Below are positions 1 to 11,681 of a stretch of DNA of 64,000 nucleotides, piece after piece (the first letter of the stretch is position 1; the number at the start of each line of letters is the position of its first letter). Where the stretch lies: positions 11,377,001-11,441,000 of the forward strand of contig CM073907.1 in the NCBI GenBank assembly GCA_037176705.1, written 5' to 3'. The position numbers and the translations under genes are program-made. The notes under the pieces were generated by a model, which saw nothing but the letters and a program-made list of their open reading frames with translations, was not told where the DNA came from and made no database searches. The DNA comes from Molossus alvarezi (lineage: Eukaryota; Chordata; Mammalia; Chiroptera; Molossidae).

Positions 1-210
1 TTTTTAAAAATTTTTTAGATAGAGTAGAAGAGAGGGAGGGAGAGAGAAATATCTATGTGAAAGAGACACACTGATTTGTTGCCTCCAGCACAACCCCCCG
101 GTGAGGGATTGAACCTGCAACCCCAGTACATGCCCTTGACTGGGAATCGAACCCTCAACCCTTCAGTCCAGGGGCCAACGCTCTGACCACGGAGCAAAAC
201 CACCCAGGGC
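1..210 (-). mobile_element. VES-type bat SINE
   Basis: Reads GATAGAGTAGAAG-GA-rich through GAATCGAACCC to CACCCAGGGC. The A-rich tail is cut by the window start. The head is diverged (GCAAAACCACCC). Confidence 0.85.
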
Positions 211-240
211 TGTGTTTGTTTGTTTGTTTGTTTATGTTTT

Positions 241-327
241 TATGGTACATGCCCCTAGCTGGAACTGAACCCGGGACTCTCTGGTCCGCCGGCCGACGCT
301 CAACCACTGAGCCAAACTGGCCAGTGC
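241..327 (-). mobile_element. 5'-part VES SINE fragment
   Basis: Only the tRNA-like head is present, from TACATGCCCCTAGC to GCCAAACTGGCCAG. A GTTT-repeat tract lies at 213-236 in place of the body. Confidence 0.8.
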
Positions 328-329
328 TA

Positions 330-2190
330 TTTTTTGACAGCTTCATTGAGCTATCACTCATACACCATACAATCCAGCCATTTAAAGTGTACACGTCAAT
401 GGCCTTTACCACAATCTAGAATATTTTCATTTTGCCAAAAAATAACAACAACAACAAAGAAAATCACCTCTGTACCCTTTAGCTATTGTCAACTTCCAAT
501 TTCCCTCCTCCCCCTCAGCCCTAGGCAACCGCCGACTGCCTTTTGGTCTTTATGGTCTTGCCTTTTCTGGATATTTCCTATAAAAGGAATTATATCATAT
601 GTGGCCCTTTGTGTGAGGTCTCTTTCATGTAGCATAGTGTTTTCAAAGTTCATATATGTCATTCCTTTTTGTGGCTGAATAATATTCCATTGTGTGGAGA
701 GACGACATTTTGTCCATCCATTCTTCAGTGGGTAAATACTGACCTGTTTCTACCTTTGGGTTTTTATAAATAACAACGCTGTCAACAATTGTATCAGGGT
801 AACAGTGGCTTCACATAACGAGTTGGGCAGTGGTCCCTCCTCTTTTATTATTTGGTAGAGTCAATGAAGGATTGGTGTTAATTCTGCTTTAACCAGTTGG
901 TAGAATTCACAAGTGAAGACTTCTAGTTCTGGGCGGTGTGTGAGTAGGACGTTTTTTGATGAGTAATTCAATCTCTTTACTTGTTATAGGTCTACTCAGA
1001 GTTTCTATTTCTTCATGAATCAGTTTTGGTAGCTTGCAACTTTCTAGGAGTTGATCCATTTCATGTTAGTTATCTAATTTACTTGCATACAGTTCACTGG
1101 TATACAATCAACTGTTCATCATAGTTCTTTACCGTCTTTTTTATTTATGCAAATTCTGTTGTAATGTCCCCTCTTTCATTCCTGATTTTAGCCATTTGAG
1201 TGTCTCTCATTTTCTTCTTGGTCAAGCTATCTAATGTTTGTCCATGTTTTGTTCTCTTCATGTAATTAATTTTTGGTTTCACTGATTTTTCTCTATTGTT
1301 TTTCTATTCTCTATTACATTAATCTTTATTTATTTCCTTTTGCCTGTTTTAGGTAGTTGCTCTTCTTTTCCAGTGTCTTAATGTAAAAGGTTAGTTATTA
1401 ATTTAAACTATTTCTTTTTTTAATATAGATGTTTACAGCTCTAGACCTCCATTTTCATTTATCTGACAGCATTTTCTCAATTTCCTTATGATTTCTCTTT
1501 GACCCACTGGTTATTTAGGAGGTGTTTTAATTTCCACACACAGGACAGAGAAGAAGTACATTTACAGTTGTGAATACGTGCAGCACAGAGTATATTCTTT
1601 ATTAATTATTGTATTATTTTCCATTGTTGACTTCTAATTTTATTCTATTATGATCAAAGAATGTACATTGAATTATGTTAGTCTTTTTACATTGGTTGAG
1701 GTTGATTTAATGACCTAGAATATGATCCATCCTGGAGAATGTTTCGAATGCACGTCAGAAGAATGAATATTATTTTGTTGTTGGGCGGAGTGTTTTCCGA
1801 TGTCTGTTAGGTCTAGCAGGTGTTATAGTATTGGTCAAGTCCTGCACTTCCTTGCTGATGTTCTTTCTAGATTAAAAAAATCCATTATTGAAAGTTGAGT
1901 ATGAAAGTTTCTAACTGTTCTTGTTGAATTATTTTTCTCTTCACTCTGCCAGATTTTGATGTATTTTAAGGTTCTGTTATTAGGTCTGTGTATGTTTATA
2001 ATTGTTATATCTTAATGGGTTGCCATTTTCTCAGTAGAAAATGTTCCTTTTTATCTCTAGCAACTTTTGTTTTATTTTAAAATCTATTTTGTTTGATATC
2101 TGTACAGGCATTCTTGCTGTTTCTGTGGTTTCTGTTTGCATGGTGTTATCTTTTCCATCCTTTTACTTTCAGTGTCTTTGTATATAAATA
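330..2190 (-). mobile_element. L1 retrotransposon, 3' half, antisense
   Basis: AATAATATTCCATTGTGTG, CATTCCTGATTTTAGCCATT and GGAGAATGTTTCGAATGCAC are reverse complements of L1 reverse-transcriptase and 3'-end sequence. The 3' end is near 330 and the 5' truncation near 2190. Many stops; inactive. Confidence 0.9.
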
Positions 2191-2573
2191 GGTACTTGGA
2201 AGAAAAAAGAATACTCCTTCCCCAGGACAAATTGCTCCTATCTGGGGACCAATCACCCCTGTAAGAGAGCCAGCCTCCAAGGGGAAGGGACTGTCCTGGG
2301 AGGCTTCAACCAAGAACACCCCAAGCTCATGTTTCAAACATCCTTAGCAATTCTACAAGTTAGGAACCCTTCATTGTCCACTCTCATTGCAGGGTCAGTC
2401 CTTCTACGGTTTTATGCTTTGTCCCTGACTGAGCCAAGGGAACACCTATGTCCCCTTCATTTCTGATAGATCACAGTGATCTTGGTTGTTTCTGGTTTTT
2501 TGGTCCTCAGACAGGGTGTCAACCTTTCCATTTATGTTTTCTTTCCTGTAACTGTGACATAAAAATCAAATAC

Positions 2574-2791
2574 AGCCCGGCTGGTGTGGCTCAGTGGTTG
2601 AGTGTCAACCCGTGCACCAAGAAGTTGCCAGTTTGATTCCCCGTCAGGGCACATGCCCAGGTTGTGGGTCCGATCCCCAGTGGAGGGCATGCAGGAGGCG
2701 GCCAATGTTCTCTCTCATTGATGTTTCTATCTCTCTCTCCTTCTCCCTTCCTCTCTTTCTAAAATCAATAAAGAAATTAAAAAAAAAAATC
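2574..2791 (+). mobile_element. VES SINE, AATCAATAAAGAAA-tail type
   Basis: Head GGCTGGTGTGGCTCAGTGG and tail AAAATCAATAAAGAAATT followed by A's. CAAATACAG before and ATCAAATGCAAAC after suggest a partly eroded duplication. Confidence 0.9.
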
Positions 2792-3471
2792 AAATGCAAA
2801 CATCAAATGCTCAATGTTCTTGATAGCTTATTCCTCAGAAAATCCAGAAAGAGAGCAGGGCCCCTTCACTGGTCTCGGGGTCTACATGCAAAGCATTTCT
2901 TGACAGGAGAATTTTGTTACCTGTAAAAAACGGTACCTGGGAGTCTCTTTGTATTCTATAACAATCAAAGGGAGAGATGCTCAAATAACCCAAGGGTTAA
3001 ATCCAGAGAGAACGAAGAAACAGAATTTTTAAACTCAAGACCACTCCGAAATGCTTTTTCTTCCTCCATCTGGAATGTTTCCTAATTTAGACAAACGAGT
3101 AAGGCTCAAGACTTTACTATTTCAATACGAGTGAAGGTTCTGGGATTTGGGTAGTGTCAGAGAAAGTTCTGGAATTCGACTCAACAACTCCGCACCATTC
3201 ACGTGCCATCAACAAGGCGTGTAACACACCAACAGTGTGACTCGCCTCACCTTCCAGGCCCTTCTGCTGTATTCACGTGGCTTGTGGGGTGCTCTTCATC
3301 CCAGCCCTGAGGCTGTACGTCTAGATGTTTGGAGAGGGGCCATGCCTGAGAGAGGGGAGCCACCCCGAAGGTCACTGGACCGTCACAGTTGACCTGCAAG
3401 AATGTACAGCTCCAGGCTTTGTCCTTCCCACCATGAGTGGTCCTGAGTCTCAGGCTCCTTTTCTGCACATG

Positions 3472-3497
3472 GCGGGGGTGGGGGTGGGGGTGGGGGT
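3472..3497. repeat. (TGGGGG)n simple repeat
   Basis: Four to five runs of five G separated by single T. It fits the classical G-quadruplex pattern on the plus strand. Confidence 0.9.
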
Positions 3498-3674
3498 TCG
3501 TGTCTCAGGCAGCCTCCTGCTTCCCGGGATTGGTAGACAGAGGAGTAACCATCAAATTTACCTATTTTATTTCAGAGGAAAGACAAACTTGAATGGATTA
3601 AACAATGCTATCTTTTCAGATTGTGTTTGCATCGAAATATCAACATGTTCTGGGCTTCATTCTCAAGTCATGAT

Positions 3675-3703
<29 letters not shown>
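3675..3703. repeat. (CA)n microsatellite
   Basis: An uninterrupted dinucleotide run of about 14 CA units. Confidence 0.95.
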
Positions 3704-3707
<4 letters not shown>

Positions 3708-4872
3708 AACATGCTTTCATAAAAACATAAGGGATCCCATTCAATTTTAGCCCCAAACAAGGCAAACCTGGTTAAGATATTTGAGCAAAGAGGACAAATT
3801 TAAAATCCAAATACACTTCCTTACAGATGACTATTCAATTCAATTGCCAGTAAGATATTTAATATTCTTTTCTGAATCACCCTAATTCAATATACAGTAC
3901 AGTATGTACTGCCTGGAAGGCGTTCAGGTCATAAATACTATAGGGAAATATCTAATAGCTTGGAATTAACTTTTCAAGTGGCCAATAAGCTCCAAAAGGC
4001 TGCAGAAGTATGAACTCCGGTGCCACTGAGCTTGGTGTTCTAGCAGGAACCTGTCTCCGTCACACCCCACCTCCCGGCTCCAGGCGGCTTGGGACTGGGG
4101 CTTAGGGGACCGGGTGGCTCTTCAGAGACCAGATGACGGTGGGGCCTGGTCCCTGCAGACTGTGGGCAGTAAGGTGGAGGCTGCTGGCCGCGGCCGCAGC
4201 AGCTGAGCCGACCTGTGATTTCTGCCTCTCCTGCCAATGCGGGGCCAGGCTTGCTGATGTGTTTGTACTGGTGCGCGAGATGCTGGAGAGGGGCCATCTG
4301 CTCTGTGTGTCAGAGCCCAGATCCCAGATGCTTACGGCGGGGGCCGGGAGGCGTATCCGCAGAGCTGGGGGCAGGATTAGAATAAAGAGGTGCGAATGGC
4401 GTGCAGTTTGGGAAGGGAAAGGGAACTGCCGGGAACTGGACGGGAAAAGAGGGTTGAAGGGAATTAAAGGGTGAGCAGGGGAGACAAAGGGAAACACGAG
4501 AAAACAAGACGCCACGTCTGTTGTCCGCAACGTCGAAGAGGAACGATAGCAGGCACGGGCTCGTCCACCTGGCCAGATCTACAGGAAGCTGCACTGTGCT
4601 TCTTTGGCCAAGTTTGCACCATCGGGGTCGTGGGCTCCTCGTCTAGGTGACAGGTGCTGTCTTCCCATCAGCCCACCCTACCTGGAGCGGCCCTTCGCTC
4701 TCCAGAACTAAGCATCGCCAACCCCACGCCCTATCCACATTCAGGTTGTACTTATGGCTGAACTCTCTTTCTGATGACCTAGAACTCATTTTCTAAGGTC
4801 AATCTCTTCGCTTTTCTCCACTTTCTCCAGCCTAAGTCCATATTACTGTTGGTTCTTAAGAAAGATTCATGA

Positions 4873-5068
4873 CACCTGGCCGGTGTGGCTCAGTGGTTGA
4901 GCATCGACCCTGCACCAAGAGGTCGCTGGTTCGATTCCCGGTCAGGGCACATGCCCAGGTTGTGGGCCCGATCCCCAGTGGGGGGCATGCAGGAGGCAGC
5001 CAATCGATGTTCTCATCAATGTTTCTATCTCTCTCCCTAAAATCAATAAAGAAAAAAAATTTAAAAAA
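4873..5068 (+). mobile_element. VES SINE, AATCAATAAAGAAA-tail type
   Basis: Head CCTGGCCGGTGTGGCTCAG. GATTCATGACA before and GGACTCATGACA after are the likely target-site duplication. Confidence 0.92.
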
Positions 5069-5270
5069 GGAAGGACTCATGACAACTACATCACACTGTG
5101 CAATAATTCAAGGTCTGTTGTCCAAATATGTGAGTGTGTATATATGTGTATAAGACATCTATACATATTCGTTATACATCTATAGGTATATTGTGTGCAT
5201 ATGTGTGTGTGTACATAAATAAAACTAGGATCTGTAAGAGTGTTAAGATCTATCAGCTCACACATTTCTT

Positions 5271-5511
5271 TTTTTTTTTAATCCTCACCCGAGGACATTT
5301 TTTGATATTTTGTTCAGATAGAGTGGGAGGGGGAGAGAGAGAGAGAGAAACATCGACGTGAAAGGGACACATAGAGTGGTTGCCTCCCGCACAACCCAAC
5401 CAGGGCCGGGGACAAACTGCAACTGAGATACGTGCCCTTAGTGGGAACCGAACCCGGGTCTCTTGGGACCGAAGGCTGACGCTCTAACCGCTGAGCCAAA
5501 CTGGCCAGGGC
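5271..5511 (-). mobile_element. VES SINE, CCTCACCCGAGG-tail type
   Basis: Flanked by a perfect 15-bp direct repeat GCTCACACATTTCTT (5256-5270 and 5512-5526), the target-site duplication. Confidence 0.95.
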
Positions 5512-5599
5512 GCTCACACATTTCTTTAGCCAAACGATACCTACTCTCTAATGGGCCGTGGCCCCTCCTTCTCATGCATCAGTTCTGGGGGATTTCTTC

Positions 5600-5695
5600 G
5601 TAAGTTATATGAAAATGTCTCACCACTGTGCGGAAAACTGGAAACTAAAGTAATATTGAATGTCAACTGTAAATGAAAAATAAAAACGTATACAA
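5600..5695 (+). mobile_element. L1 3'-end fragment
   Basis: AATATTGAATGTCAACTGTA followed by an A-rich tail is the usual L1 3' terminus in this genome. Confidence 0.65.
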
Positions 5696-5875
5696 AAAAA
5701 GAGAGAAACAAACAGTATAAAATCAAATGGTTCAAAATAAACCAACAAAATAAACCAGCCTAGAGCAGGCATCTGGACACATCTTGTCTTAGACTCAGAA
5801 GCTAATTTCAGGTGCTGTCTCCTCTTTTATCAATTTTATTCTCTCTTCTGTTTTTACAAATTCCACTCATTCTTT

Positions 5876-6115
5876 TTTTTTTAAATCCTCGCCCGAGGAT
5901 ACTTTTTTCTATTTTTATCTTCAGACAGAGTGGGAGAGAGAGAGAGAGAGAAACGTCAATGTGAGAGAGACGCATCGACTGGTTGCCTCCCGCACGACTC
6001 CACCAAGGGCCGGGGACTGAACCATGGCCGAAGTACGTGCCCTTGATTGGAATCGAACCCACAACTCTTTGGCCTGCGGGCTGATGCTCTACCGAGGAAC
6101 CAAACCTGCCAGGGC
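5876..6115 (-). mobile_element. VES SINE, CCTCGCCCGAGG-tail type
   Basis: Target-site duplication CCACTCATTCTTT at both ends (5863-5875 and just after 6115). It sits about 350 bp from the previous copy in the same orientation. Confidence 0.94.
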
Positions 6116-6513
6116 CCACTCATTCTTTAAGTCTGAGCCACATGATTTTATGGAGTCAGGAAACAGTGGGACAGAAAGGAGAGTTGGGAGGGAGGGAGAA
6201 ACCTAATATACATCAAGTTACAGGAGAATGAAGACTTTGTCTTTCTCGTCCCTAAGTACCTTGGTACCCAGAACAGGGCCTGGTGAAGGGAAGGTGCTCC
6301 CTCAAGACACATGGAGTGAATGATATTACTGATGTCGGACTGTGTGCTCAAGGCTGTGCTGGGTGCTTTTGGAAGGAGTCCTGAACAGCCGTAAAAAGTA
6401 ACCCCACGTAACAACGTGTATGGTAAAATGCATTCTATGGGGGCACACCTTCGGAGGTCATGCTGAGGTAGTGGTCCTGACATCTCAGCGAGCAGAACAA
6501 CAGTAATACCCCA

Positions 6514-6941
6514 AGGCAGGGCCAGCAAACCATCGCTCAAGGGCCAAGACCAGCCTGAAGGTAGTTTTGTGCAGCCCAGAGGCTAAGAATGGTTTTCACA
6601 TTTTGTTTAAAGGGTTATAAACCAAAACAAAGACGATTAGACATCAGAGACTGTATGTGGCCTGCTAAGCCAAAAATTTGTGCTCTTTTGTTTTCTTGAT
6701 TTTAGAGAGTGAGGAAGGGAGAGGGAGAGAGAGATTATAAACATCTATGAGAGAGAACATCAATGGCTGCCTCCTGCACGCCCCTCACTGGGGATCAGGC
6801 CCACAACCTGGGCAGGTGCCCTGACCAGGAATCGAACCAGTGACCTCTCGGGGTATGGGTCGACGCTCAACCACTGAGCCACGCTGGCCGGGCAAAAATA
6901 TGTACTTATCTAGCCCTTTATAAGGTTTGCTGATTCCTGTT
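6514..6941 (+). mobile_element. hAT (Charlie-like) non-autonomous DNA transposon fossil
   Basis: Starts GGCCAGCAAACCATCG, has GGCTAAGAATGGTTTTCACA and ends AGGTTTGCTGATTCCTG, so terminal inverted repeats are still visible. Split by a SINE (6686-6893). Confidence 0.75.
6686..6893 (-). mobile_element. VES SINE inserted in a hAT fossil
   Basis: Short-tail type (TTCTTGATTTTAGAGAG start). CAAAAAT on both sides marks the insertion into the older element. Confidence 0.9.
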
Positions 6942-7521
6942 CTAAGAAGATACTAAGAATGTGCTTCCTTTTAGTGAAAAGTGTGTTTGGCTTGGACTTA
7001 TGTTCAAGTACAACGTGACTGCAAGACTGGAGAGGGTCGGAACGCTCTGTGAGCATCCTGGAGCCAAACACACACACGTCATCCAGGCTTAGAGCCGCTC
7101 CGTAGCAGTGACTTACAGGGGACTCACCTTTGTTGACTCATGCTTACTTATGTGACGTATTGTGTAGGTGTTTCCCACATGATTTTCAGGTTCGAGTTTT
7201 GGAATGCAACCAAGACCCTTCCCAGAAGCTCGGTGGGTGGCAATTGCACAGGGTGCCACCTTGGTCCCCTTGGTGGAAGGATCACTGGGCTCTGTTATGG
7301 AGCTTTGAAGTCATCTGGACTCTACAGGAGATACTCAGGAGGTGATCTGATTACCTCTCGTCTGTCTTTCATTAAATCCCAGAAATGTCTGGTCATCCTT
7401 TCTTCAATGACTATTTTCTGTTCCATTTCCTGTCCCGCAGGTCACTGAGTCTGTCATTGTCGACAATCGTTTTCTTCCAGATCAAAGAATTTCTAGTCTT
7501 CTATCTTCGAATGCGCTGCTT

Positions 7522-7545
7522 TTATTTATTTATTTATTTATTTAG
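7522..7545. repeat. (TTTA)n microsatellite
   Basis: Six TTTA units in a row. Confidence 0.9.
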
Positions 7546-8369
7546 TCATCTCTAATCTGCTGGTGGACCCAATGAGTGATTTAAAAGAAGAAGAAAATTT
7601 TCAGACACTGTATTTTTCAGATCTAAAATCTGGTTCTTCTTTCAAATGTCTCCCTTTTTTTCTGCGTCGAGTTCCTATGCGTGCACTGATTATGAGCGGA
7701 CTTTTCTTTGTGGGCGTGGGTGTAACTGTAACAGCTGCTTTGAAATTCTTGTCTACTAAGTAGACGTGTAGAACTTCATTCTTAATTTGCCAAGGGACAT
7801 GTTCAATCCATCAAACAAATCCCGCCTCCTTGCTTCCCTTCCTGTCCGCCTCCCCTACACACACATTCACCAGTTTGACAAAGCAAAGGGTGTCGGTGCA
7901 AAAATAAAACGCCGTGTGAAACTCTGGCACCAGGCCCGTGGTAAAGGTTGAGCTTACGGAACCCCAACACTGCCGCGTCGAAGGTCCGGTCTCTTTACAG
8001 AAGGCAAAGAGGCCCCGGCCCGGTTCACAGAACCACAAAACAAAAACCAAGCTCCTGAACGCAGAGCAGGACAGGAGGCCGGGGCGGTCACACACGACGT
8101 AAAACAGCCGTGGTCCGATGCAAAGTCTCCGAAGCACTGACCACGTTTCCCACGGTGCATCTCTGCTGCCAGCCCAGAATCCCTTCAGAGCGAGTGGGCG
8201 CCGCACTATGAGAGCTGGGGCTGGCGCAGAAGGCGCAGTGGATGCTCAGCAAACACCCAAGCCTGCACCGACTGGCGCTACTTTCGGCTGCTGAACCAGG
8301 CCAACCACACACACCAACCTGTGTGCAGGTGCTCGTGGGCATGCACACACTCTCACGTCCATCTCCTTT

Positions 8370-8886
8370 AATTTTTTTTTTTTTAAATCCTCACCCAAGG
8401 ATATTTTTCCGTTTATCTTCAGATAGAGTGAGAGGGAGCGAGAGAGAGAAACATCAGTGTGAGAGAGACACATCGATTAGTTGCCTCCCGCATGACCCTG
8501 AGCAGGGCCCGGGACCGAACCCCAACCGAGGTATGTGCTCTTGACCAGAACCGAACCTGTGATGCTTTGGCCCGGTAGCCAACACCCTTTTTTTTTTTTT
8601 TTTTAAATCCTCATCCGAGGACATTTTTCCATTTTTTGTACAGACAGAATGGGAGTGAGAGAGAGGAAGAGAGAGAGAGAGAGAAACATCGACGTGAAAG
8701 GGACTCATCGAGTGGCTGCCACCCGCACGACCAACCAGGGCCGGGGACAAACTGCAACCGAGGTACATGCCCTTAGCGGGAACCGAACCCGGGCCTCTCC
8801 GGACCGCAGGCGGACGCTCTAACCGCTGAGCCAAACCGGCCAGGGCGGGAGCCAACACTCTAACCGCTGAGCCAAACTGGCCAGGA
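8370..8886 (-). mobile_element. VES SINE split by a younger VES SINE
   Basis: The body is at 8370-8587 and the last 39 bases (GGGAGCCAACACTCTAACC to CTGGCCAGGA) are at 8848-8886, interrupted by another copy. Confidence 0.88.
8588..8847 (-). mobile_element. VES SINE nested in another VES SINE
   Basis: Complete copy from the T run and CCTCATCCGAGG to CCGGCCAGGGC. AGCCAACAC is duplicated at its edges (near 8577 and 8851). Confidence 0.92.
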
Positions 8887-9204
8887 CCACGTTGATCTCC
8901 TTTAGACACAAGGAGCTGATGTGTACTCACTGGTCCCAAGCAGGTGGCAGCGACGGCTATTTCTCTCCATGAGATGCTCCTCACGGCCTCCTGTAGGGCA
9001 CCCCCAGCTAGGACTGTACATTTCCCCCAAGTTCCGGCTTCGTAGCCAGAGAGTCAGTATTTCAAGCCAGCACAGACCCCTCAGCACCCACGAGGGACCG
9101 TGGCAGAGAGCGGCACTGTGGTGCTGACTGTGTACCACCACCCCCATCCGGGGGCGCTGCTGCCCCGACTCTGGAGGCCCCAGCTGGAGAACCCCGCCCC
9201 TTAC

Positions 9205-9340
9205 CGTGACTGGCATGGGTGTGAGTTGCACCTTCGGACCTGGGGCTCGGGGCGGCTTGCTTGAGGGCAGTCACTGTTGTTCACCAGAGTCGTGGTCTTG
9301 TTCACAATTCGCGTGCAGGACACGATGGTCCTGCGTTCCC
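9205..9340 (-). CDS. ADAMTS17: ADAMTS17 exon H: rest of TSR2
   Basis: Two bases finish a glycine codon, 44 codons follow, and two bases (CG) carry over to the next exon, which is not in the window. It reads [18 protein letters not shown], then [18 protein letters not shown], then RCNSHPCQS. The cysteines SC...DC...RC...PC close TSR2. NKT and NNS are N-glycosylation sequons; as I recall the human protein has NDS at the second, so that site is kept with a different middle residue. The acceptor is TTGATTTCCAG|GG and the donor is CG|GTAAGG. The frame was read directly from the minus strand and no stop occurs. Confidence 0.93.
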
Positions 9341-11521
9341 CTGGAAATCAAAGCACAGGGGGCTGAGAGGCTGCAGCTGCAGGCCCTGCGTACGGAGGAG
9401 CGTTCGGGCGCCTCCGGGGTCAGCCAGTCGCTGCCCTGGCTGTCGCGGGTGTGAGGGTGATGGTGAGGCTGTTACGACATGGTAAGGGCACTGTGCGGCA
9501 GGACAGAATTCTAGACAGGACGCGAAAGAGGCAACCCCTCCGATCAGGTGCGTCCTTGGTAACAGGGATTCTTTGAGGCCAACATTTCAACCTCTACCAA
9601 TGACGGCCAATCTCTTTATCTGTGCATTTGATGTTTCAAGTCTATGGAGGGCTGGTCTCGATGAAATACCTGGACATCAGCCCTCAGCCGAGATCATGGC
9701 TTCCTACTGCAGAATTCCTACGTGCTGGGCAGATGTGAGCGGGGAGGCGGGTCTGAAGGATACAGACCGGTGGCGTCCAGGCAGGCACGCGGGCGCAGAC
9801 CTGAGAAGTCGTCTAGCTGCCCAACTGCTCCTCGTACCCCGGCGTCACCTGCTCCTGGTAGGTCGCACTAGCCTGTGACCCCTGCAGGAGGCGGTGAACT
9901 TTTTGGGTGTTCCCAAGCACGGCTTGGTCCTGATTTTGTCAGGGAGCAAAGGACTGCTGGCCCCTGGAGCCAGGATGTCCGGGTTCAAACTTGGCTCGGT
10001 CACGAAAGGTGACCGTCGTATCAATGAGCCACCACACCTCTGTGCCTCAGTTTCCTCTGCTGGGCCGCAGGGTGCGTCAGAGATGGTTAACATGGACGGA
10101 TGCATACCAAGGGCTTGGAGCAGAGCCGGGCAGGGGTTAACACTTCACGGTGGCTCTGTTCCTGCTATTGTTGCTGTTATTTGGGAAGCGCGGCACAGAA
10201 GATGAATAACAGGATGTTAGGCACAAGTCCTTGAGCCCAGACCGCTCAGTCTGCCTCTCCGGGATCAGCCGCGTAGGGGTGACTCAAGGGGACAGAGCTG
10301 AGCTGCGCGGCCAGCTCCTCCTCCACAGCTGCAGCGACCTCGAGCCAGATTTCAGCTCTGGCTGCAGGTCTCACGACTGTGCCAGGGAGCTGGGAGTCAT
10401 CGGTGTCACGACAGGGTGCCACGGGGCCAGGGGTGACAGAGCAGCACCCTCCAGGCTGAGGGCAGCCCGCTCCCTGGTCCACTTGGGTCCCCATGCCTGG
10501 TTTGCCGCAAGTTACCCACGAGGAAAAGCCTCGTGCGGCCAGGGTGTGGGCGCTGGTTGGATCCGGAGGCTGGAGGGCAGCAGCACAGAGGGACGGCGGA
10601 GGGCGGGGGGACTGTTGGGGAGGGGTGCAGGGTGGAGAGGGTACAGCAGTGTGACAGTGGAACCCTGAGGCTGTGCCAGCTGCCCTGGGGCTGCCTGAGT
10701 GAGGGGCTGAGGACACAGGGAGGGCGCTACCCGAGGCAGGCAGGACGGGGACGGACTTCACAGTCACCCGGCAGCGTCTGATGGGCCCAGTCATGCTCCG
10801 ACTACAGTCCCCGCCCATTAGAAACGAGACAACTCACTTCAACGGCAAAGAGTCCCTAGCTGTGCAGGCCTGGGTATGAGGGGGTCATGCCCAGGTTCCC
10901 CCTGCCCTGCCACTCTCTGCGTTGGCATTCCAGAGTCCAGGTCAGCCTTCCGTCCTGACCTTCCACAGTGTGTCCTGTCAGAGTGACCGGGTACACTGTA
11001 CCAAGGGGCAGCAGTGGGCGCGATGGCCGATGGTCCTATTTCAGAGGCCACGGAATTCGGTCCCAGCGTGGGCAAGTCATCAGCTAAAACCCGGCGGCAA
11101 ATCGTGAAGCCAGGACTCTCGCCCGGAATGTGCCACCGGACTTGGAAGGCTTTCTCTTTCCTTCGTGCCCGAGAGTGGGGTCAGCGTGGCAAAGAGGAAA
11201 GGGTATTTGGGGGCAGAGACATCTTCGGGTGCCCCACCACCAAGAAGCAGCAGAGGGAGACCTGTCCTGTCCATCCCAGGGTCACTGTCACACCTGTGAC
11301 GGAGCCGGTGGGCAGGCGGCCGTGTGGGCACAGCACCCACGGGGCGGAGACTCTGGCTGAGCATTTGCAGACAGACCCAGAGTGGGACGTGGTTCCGTCC
11401 CAGGCAAACACCGGTGACGTGGCCAGCCCGCCCCAGGCTCTGCGCACTGGCTGCCGAGTGCCCGGCATTTGGTCTCCTCCCTTCTGCACAACCGGCACCG
11501 TGAGCCCGGGCCCCGGCTCAC
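9341..11521 (-). other. Intron between ADAMTS17 exons G and H
   Basis: This is 2.2 kb of GC-rich sequence with one MIR-like relic (9958-10185) and no VES SINE. The rest of 9350-9950 and 10190-11500 is unique-looking to me. Chance open frames of up to 190 codons occur here because of the high GC content. Confidence 0.8.
9958..10185 (+). mobile_element. MIR-like SINE relic
   Basis: TGTCCGGGTTCAAACTTGGC and CTCTGTGCCTCAGTTTCCTC are the MIR core. Confidence 0.75.
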
Positions 11522-11681
11522 CTCCTCCACACTGCACGCTGCACCCCTCCCAGCCGCTGTGCGTCCAGAGGAACAGGGCATCCTGGGGCTTTTCTGGCTC
11601 GCTCTGATTTTCCGCCGTGTGGTTCACGGGAATGGTGTACTCGTAGTGAATGCCGTAATTCTGGTCATGGAATAACAACAC
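11522..11681 (-). CDS. ADAMTS17: ADAMTS17 exon G: spacer, second half, and start of TSR2
   Basis: Fifty-three codons in phase 0 plus one base. It reads [18 protein letters not shown], then [18 protein letters not shown], then [25 protein letters not shown] is the typical last strand of the spacer. NHT and NQS are two N-glycosylation sequons a few residues apart. The TSR2 start has tryptophans in WTHSGWEGC, but CSVQC has glutamine where the O-fucosylation consensus needs serine or threonine. This repeat is therefore probably not O-fucosylated, unlike TSR1. The acceptor is CCCATCCAG|GTG and the donor is G|GTGAGC. Confidence 0.95.

Larger units (their letters stand above)
1..9204 (-). other. Partial intron after ADAMTS17 exon H
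   Basis: It holds nine VES SINE copies, a 1.9-kb antisense L1 (about 330-2190), an L1 3' end (about 5600-5695), a hAT fossil (6514-6941) and short simple repeats. I recognise nothing in 2200-2570, 2800-4870 (apart from the simple repeats near 3.5 kb), 6130-6510, 6945-8365 and 8890-9200. No thrombospondin-repeat exon with a WSxCSxxC-like motif is visible on the minus strand, so the next ADAMTS17 exon should lie before position 1. Confidence 0.8.

Noticed and set aside
7563..7763. Small open frame with a hydrophobic segment (66 codons, plus strand)
   Set aside because: A membrane-like stretch alone is weak evidence; no similarity recognised and no gene context.
7811..8206. Possible further ADAMTS17 exon on the minus strand
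   Set aside because: Cysteine- and tryptophan-containing frame but no thrombospondin-repeat spacing and no fitting splice phase.
11014..11607. Open frame of 197 codons antisense to exon G
   Set aside because: Shadow of a conserved exon on the other strand plus GC-rich intron.
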